DNA from: Spongisporangium articulatum
GTDB taxonomy: Bacteria > Actinomycetota > Actinomycetes > Actinomycetales > Kineosporiaceae
Length of the DNA stretch: 64,000 bases
Direction: 5' to 3'
Assembly: GCF_044465595.1 (NCBI RefSeq)
Contig: NZ_JBITLV010000001.1
Span: 186,001 to 250,000 of the forward strand
Position numbers and translations under genes: made by a program. Shown here piece by piece: positions 62,094 to 64,000 of the stretch; the stretch's first letter is position 1, and each line of letters starts with the position of its first letter. The notes under the pieces were generated by a model. The model was given only the letters and a program-made list of their open reading frames with translations, did no database searches and had not been told where the DNA came from.

Positions 62094-62672
62094 GTGGCCA
62101 AGCGGCCCGTGAACAATCTGCTGGGGCTCGCCGTGCTGGCGTACCTGACCCGGCGGCCGATGCACCCCTACGAGCTGTCGAAGACGTTGCGGGACAACGG
62201 CGACGCCCGGTCGATCAAGTTCACCCACGGCTCGCTCTACATGGTCTTCGGGCAGTTGCAGAAGGCCGGGCTGATCGAGCCGGTCGAGACGAACCGTGCG
62301 GGCGCGCGGCCCGAACGCACGCTCTACGCACTGACGCCCGCGGGTGGCGATGAGCTGCGCGACTGGCTGCGCGACCTGCTGGGCCGACCCGAGCACGAGT
62401 ACCCGCACTTCGTCGCCGCGCTCTCCCTGGTCGGGGCCCTCACCCCCGACGAGGTGGTCCCGCTGCTACGGGCGCGGCGCTCCGCGCTGGAGGGGCAGCG
62501 GGACGACGCCCGCGGGGTCCGCGAGGCGGCGCTGGCCGCGGGCGTGCACCCGTTGTTCCTCGTCGAGGAAGACTACCGGGAGACTCTGCTGAACGCCGAG
62601 ATCGGTTTCGTGGAGCGCTTTCTGGGGCAGATCGAGGGCGGCTGGGCCGCCGACTGGGGAGGCACGTCATGA
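62094..62672 (+). CDS. PadR-family transcriptional regulator
   Basis: A 192-aa regulator. VLAYLTRRPMHPYELSKTLR and KFTHGSLYMVFGQLQKAGLIEPVE are the PadR winged helix; RTLYALTPAGGDELRDWLRDLLG is the wing and start of the C-terminal helical domain. GTG at 62094 follows GAGGAGG. Its stop overlaps the hydrolase start (ATGA), so the hydrolase is the likely co-regulated target. Two TAGTT-based palindromes precede it. Confidence 0.93.
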   Translation: MAKRPVNNLLGLAVLAYLTRRPMHPYELSKTLRDNGDARSIKFTHGSLYMVFGQLQKAGLIEPVETNRAGARPERTLYALTPAGGDELRDWLRDLLGRPEHEYPHFVAALSLVGALTPDEVVPLLRARRSALEGQRDDARGVREAALAAGVHPLFLVEEDYRETLLNAEIGFVERFLGQIEGGWAADWGGTS

Positions 62673-63526
62673 CCACGTACGCACAGGCGCCGGACGGTGT
62701 CCGCCTCGGCTACCGCACGCTCGGCTCGGGGCCGGGCCTCGTCATCGTGCACGGCGCGATGTCCACCGGGGCCAACCACTCCCAGCTGGCCGAGGGGCTG
62801 GCGTCCCGGTTCACCGTCCACCTCCTCGACCGGCGCGGCCGGGGACTGAGCCCGGCCGCCGGAGCCGAGTGGTCGGTCGAGGACGACGTCGCCGACCTGC
62901 GCGCGGTTCTGGCCGCGACGGGCGCCCGCCGGGTGTTCGGCATCAGCATCGGAGCCATCGTCGCGCTGCGTACCGCGCTCGTGGCCCCGGAGGTGGAGCG
63001 GCTGGCGATCTTCGAACCGCCGCTGTTCGGGGAAAGCGCCCACCCGACGGCCCTTCTGGAGAAGCTGGACGCCGCCCTGGCCGCCGAGGACCGGCCCCGG
63101 GCCCTGGTCATCGGCATGCAGGGCGCCGAGCTCGGGCCGTCGTTCCTCAACAAGGCGCCGACGGGCCTGCTGGTGCCGATGGTGAAGCTCGGCCTGCGCC
63201 AGGAGCGGCGTACTCTCGCGAAGCAGGGTCCCGGACCCTACGTCCCGATGGCCGAACTCGCCCCGACGCTGCACCACGACTTCCGCATCGTCGCCGAGAC
63301 CAGCGGCCGCACAGCCGAACTCGCCGGGCTCCCTCAGCCGACGCTGCTCCTGGGGGCCCAGCGCAGCCCCGCCTACATGCGGGCCGCGCTCGACGACCTG
63401 GAGCGCACCCTCCCGCACGCGGAGCGCGTCACCCTGCCCGACGTCGCGCACGAGGTGACGTACAACGACGACCTCCGGGGGAAGCCGCAGTTGGTCGTCG
63501 AACCGCTACGAGGCTTCTTCGCCTGA
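62669..63526 (+). CDS. Alpha/beta-hydrolase co-transcribed with PadR
   Basis: A 285-aa hydrolase. GLVIVHGAMSTGANH is the HG oxyanion motif, RVFGISIGAIVALRTAL the nucleophile Ser, and the His is in LPDVAHEVTYND. It resembles small-molecule esterases or hydrolases; the PadR link suggests removal of a xenobiotic or phenolic inducer. The last 21 bp overlap the convergent DUF6191-like gene. Confidence 0.88.
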   Translation: MTTYAQAPDGVRLGYRTLGSGPGLVIVHGAMSTGANHSQLAEGLASRFTVHLLDRRGRGLSPAAGAEWSVEDDVADLRAVLAATGARRVFGISIGAIVALRTALVAPEVERLAIFEPPLFGESAHPTALLEKLDAALAAEDRPRALVIGMQGAELGPSFLNKAPTGLLVPMVKLGLRQERRTLAKQGPGPYVPMAELAPTLHHDFRIVAETSGRTAELAGLPQPTLLLGAQRSPAYMRAALDDLERTLPHAERVTLPDVAHEVTYNDDLRGKPQLVVEPLRGFFA

Positions 63527-63751
63527 GGGCGGTTCGGGCCGCGGCCGTCTGACCACCGCCCGGCCCGATTCGAGGTCGATGCGCAACGGCGGGGCACCGT
63601 CCTCGGAGGGGGCCACCTTCACCTTCTGGTGGTCCTGCTGCTCGACGGTGTGCTTGCGGGTCGGCTGGAAGACCTCGAACGCCTCGCCGAACGCGCCGCC
63701 GCCGAGGGCGGATTCGGTCCGCCCTCCGCGCATCCACCTCAACAGGCCCAT
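63506..63751 (-). CDS. DUF6191-like small protein
   Basis: An 81-aa protein: MGLLRWMRGGRTESALGGGAFGEAFEVFQPTRKHTVE, then KVKVAPSEDGAPPLRIDLESGRAVVRRP. The pattern matches small actinobacterial proteins I associate with DUF6191; function unknown. No membrane segment or signal peptide. ATG at 63751 was chosen over an upstream ATG at 63778 because family similarity begins here. Confidence 0.65.
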   Translation of the reverse strand: MGLLRWMRGGRTESALGGGAFGEAFEVFQPTRKHTVEQQDHQKVKVAPSEDGAPPLRIDLESGRAVVRRPRPEPPSGEEAS

Positions 63752-63811
63752 GGTCGCCTCCCGGTCACCGAGGCCCAACGCGCGGACGGCGGCCCGCGTT
63801 CCGGTCGCGGG

Positions 63812-64000
63812 TCAGCCCACCGCGATTCCCGGGTCGAGCGCCGAGATCCCGCGGATCGACCCGAACTGCGTCCGGGCCCCCCGAGCACGTTCCGCAGCCA
63901 GCCGGTCCGGTGACAGTCCACCGGCGGGTAACGCGCGCTCGGCATCCGAGATGAGTCGCCCGGTCAGTCGGTACTCCAGGGCGATGCCCCGCTCGACCCG
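63812..64000 (-). CDS. 3' end of an unidentified gene, truncated by the window
   Basis: An open minus-strand frame entering from the right edge and ending at TGA (63812-63814). The 62 visible residues (RVERGIALEYRLTGRLISDA...SIRGISALDPGIAVG) look like a helical protein end. It contains a TTA leucine codon, rare in such genomes. No family can be assigned from this part. Confidence 0.5.
   Translation of the reverse strand, partial: RVERGIALEYRLTGRLISDAERALPAGGLSPDRLAAERARGARTQFGSIRGISALDPGIAVG

Noticed and set aside
63629..63913. Plus-strand frame at the right end
   Set aside because: Antisense to the DUF6191-like gene and to the partial minus-strand gene; no domain-like sequence.

Overview
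The window is a very GC-rich, gene-dense stretch of an actinobacterial chromosome. The evidence is the start-codon usage (many GTG, one TTG), frequent ATGA/GTGA stop-start overlaps, leaderless promoters of the TANNNT-N6-8-ATG/GTG type, and families typical of this phylum (DUF2530, DUF3027, a sacsin-like ATPase, SARP/BTAD regulators, a SAM-IV riboswitch). A Pseudonocardiales-like host is plausible but cannot be fixed from this sequence alone. About 55 protein genes, one riboswitch and several operators or hairpins are supported. No tRNA, rRNA, CRISPR array, transposase or prophage was seen.

Layout. (1) 1-8 kb: purine (ureide) catabolism: the 3' end of urate oxidase, then malate synthase, a CitE/HpcH-like lyase, allantoinase and allantoicase. 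The set would turn urate into ureidoglycolate/glyoxylate and fix glyoxylate into malate. A divergent GT4 glycosyltransferase sits between urate oxidase and the rest. (2) 8-11.4 kb: an accessory patch: a DinB-like protein, a small helical protein followed by a WXG-type protein with a C-terminal RelA/SpoT-like domain, and an RHH/PIN-like toxin-antitoxin pair with its own palindromic operator. (3) 11.3-22.5 kb: CPBP protease, MarR-MFS pair, winged-helix protein, DUF2530, sacsin-like ATPase/DUF3027/cold-shock block, HAD phosphatase, amino-acid permease. (4) 22.5-33.4 kb: M3 peptidase, esterase, two dehydrogenases, then an unusual signalling set: SARP regulator fused to a receiver, hybrid histidine kinase, and an NCS1 purine/cytosine permease with a cysteine-rich tail. 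(5) 33.5-37.5 kb: RAM-domain protein, a channel-like protein with a non-canonical filter, and Leloir galactose genes galT-galK with convergent galM. (6) 37.5-48.4 kb: a minus-strand surface-glycan locus built around nonulosonic (sialic-acid-like) sugars: SAF-less NeuB, CMP-nonulosonate synthetase fused to a HAD phosphatase, a polysialyltransferase-like enzyme, a GT8/GT42-like fusion, an OafA-type acyltransferase and two related DUF6716-type proteins. (7) 48.5-64 kb: HelY-like helicase, PlsC-like acyltransferase, sulfurtransferase, a SAM-IV riboswitch with a short luciferase-fold gene, a transglutaminase/ATP-grasp/alpha-E pair, a receiver-glutaredoxin-FAD oxidoreductase fusion with a partner histidine kinase, and a PadR regulator with a hydrolase.

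The most notable candidates are the nonulosonate glycan locus with its two-domain transferase, the RelA/SpoT-like domain on a WXG-type protein, the purine-permease signalling set, and the redox response-regulator/kinase pair. Family calls rest on motif recognition from the translated sequence; no database search was possible.
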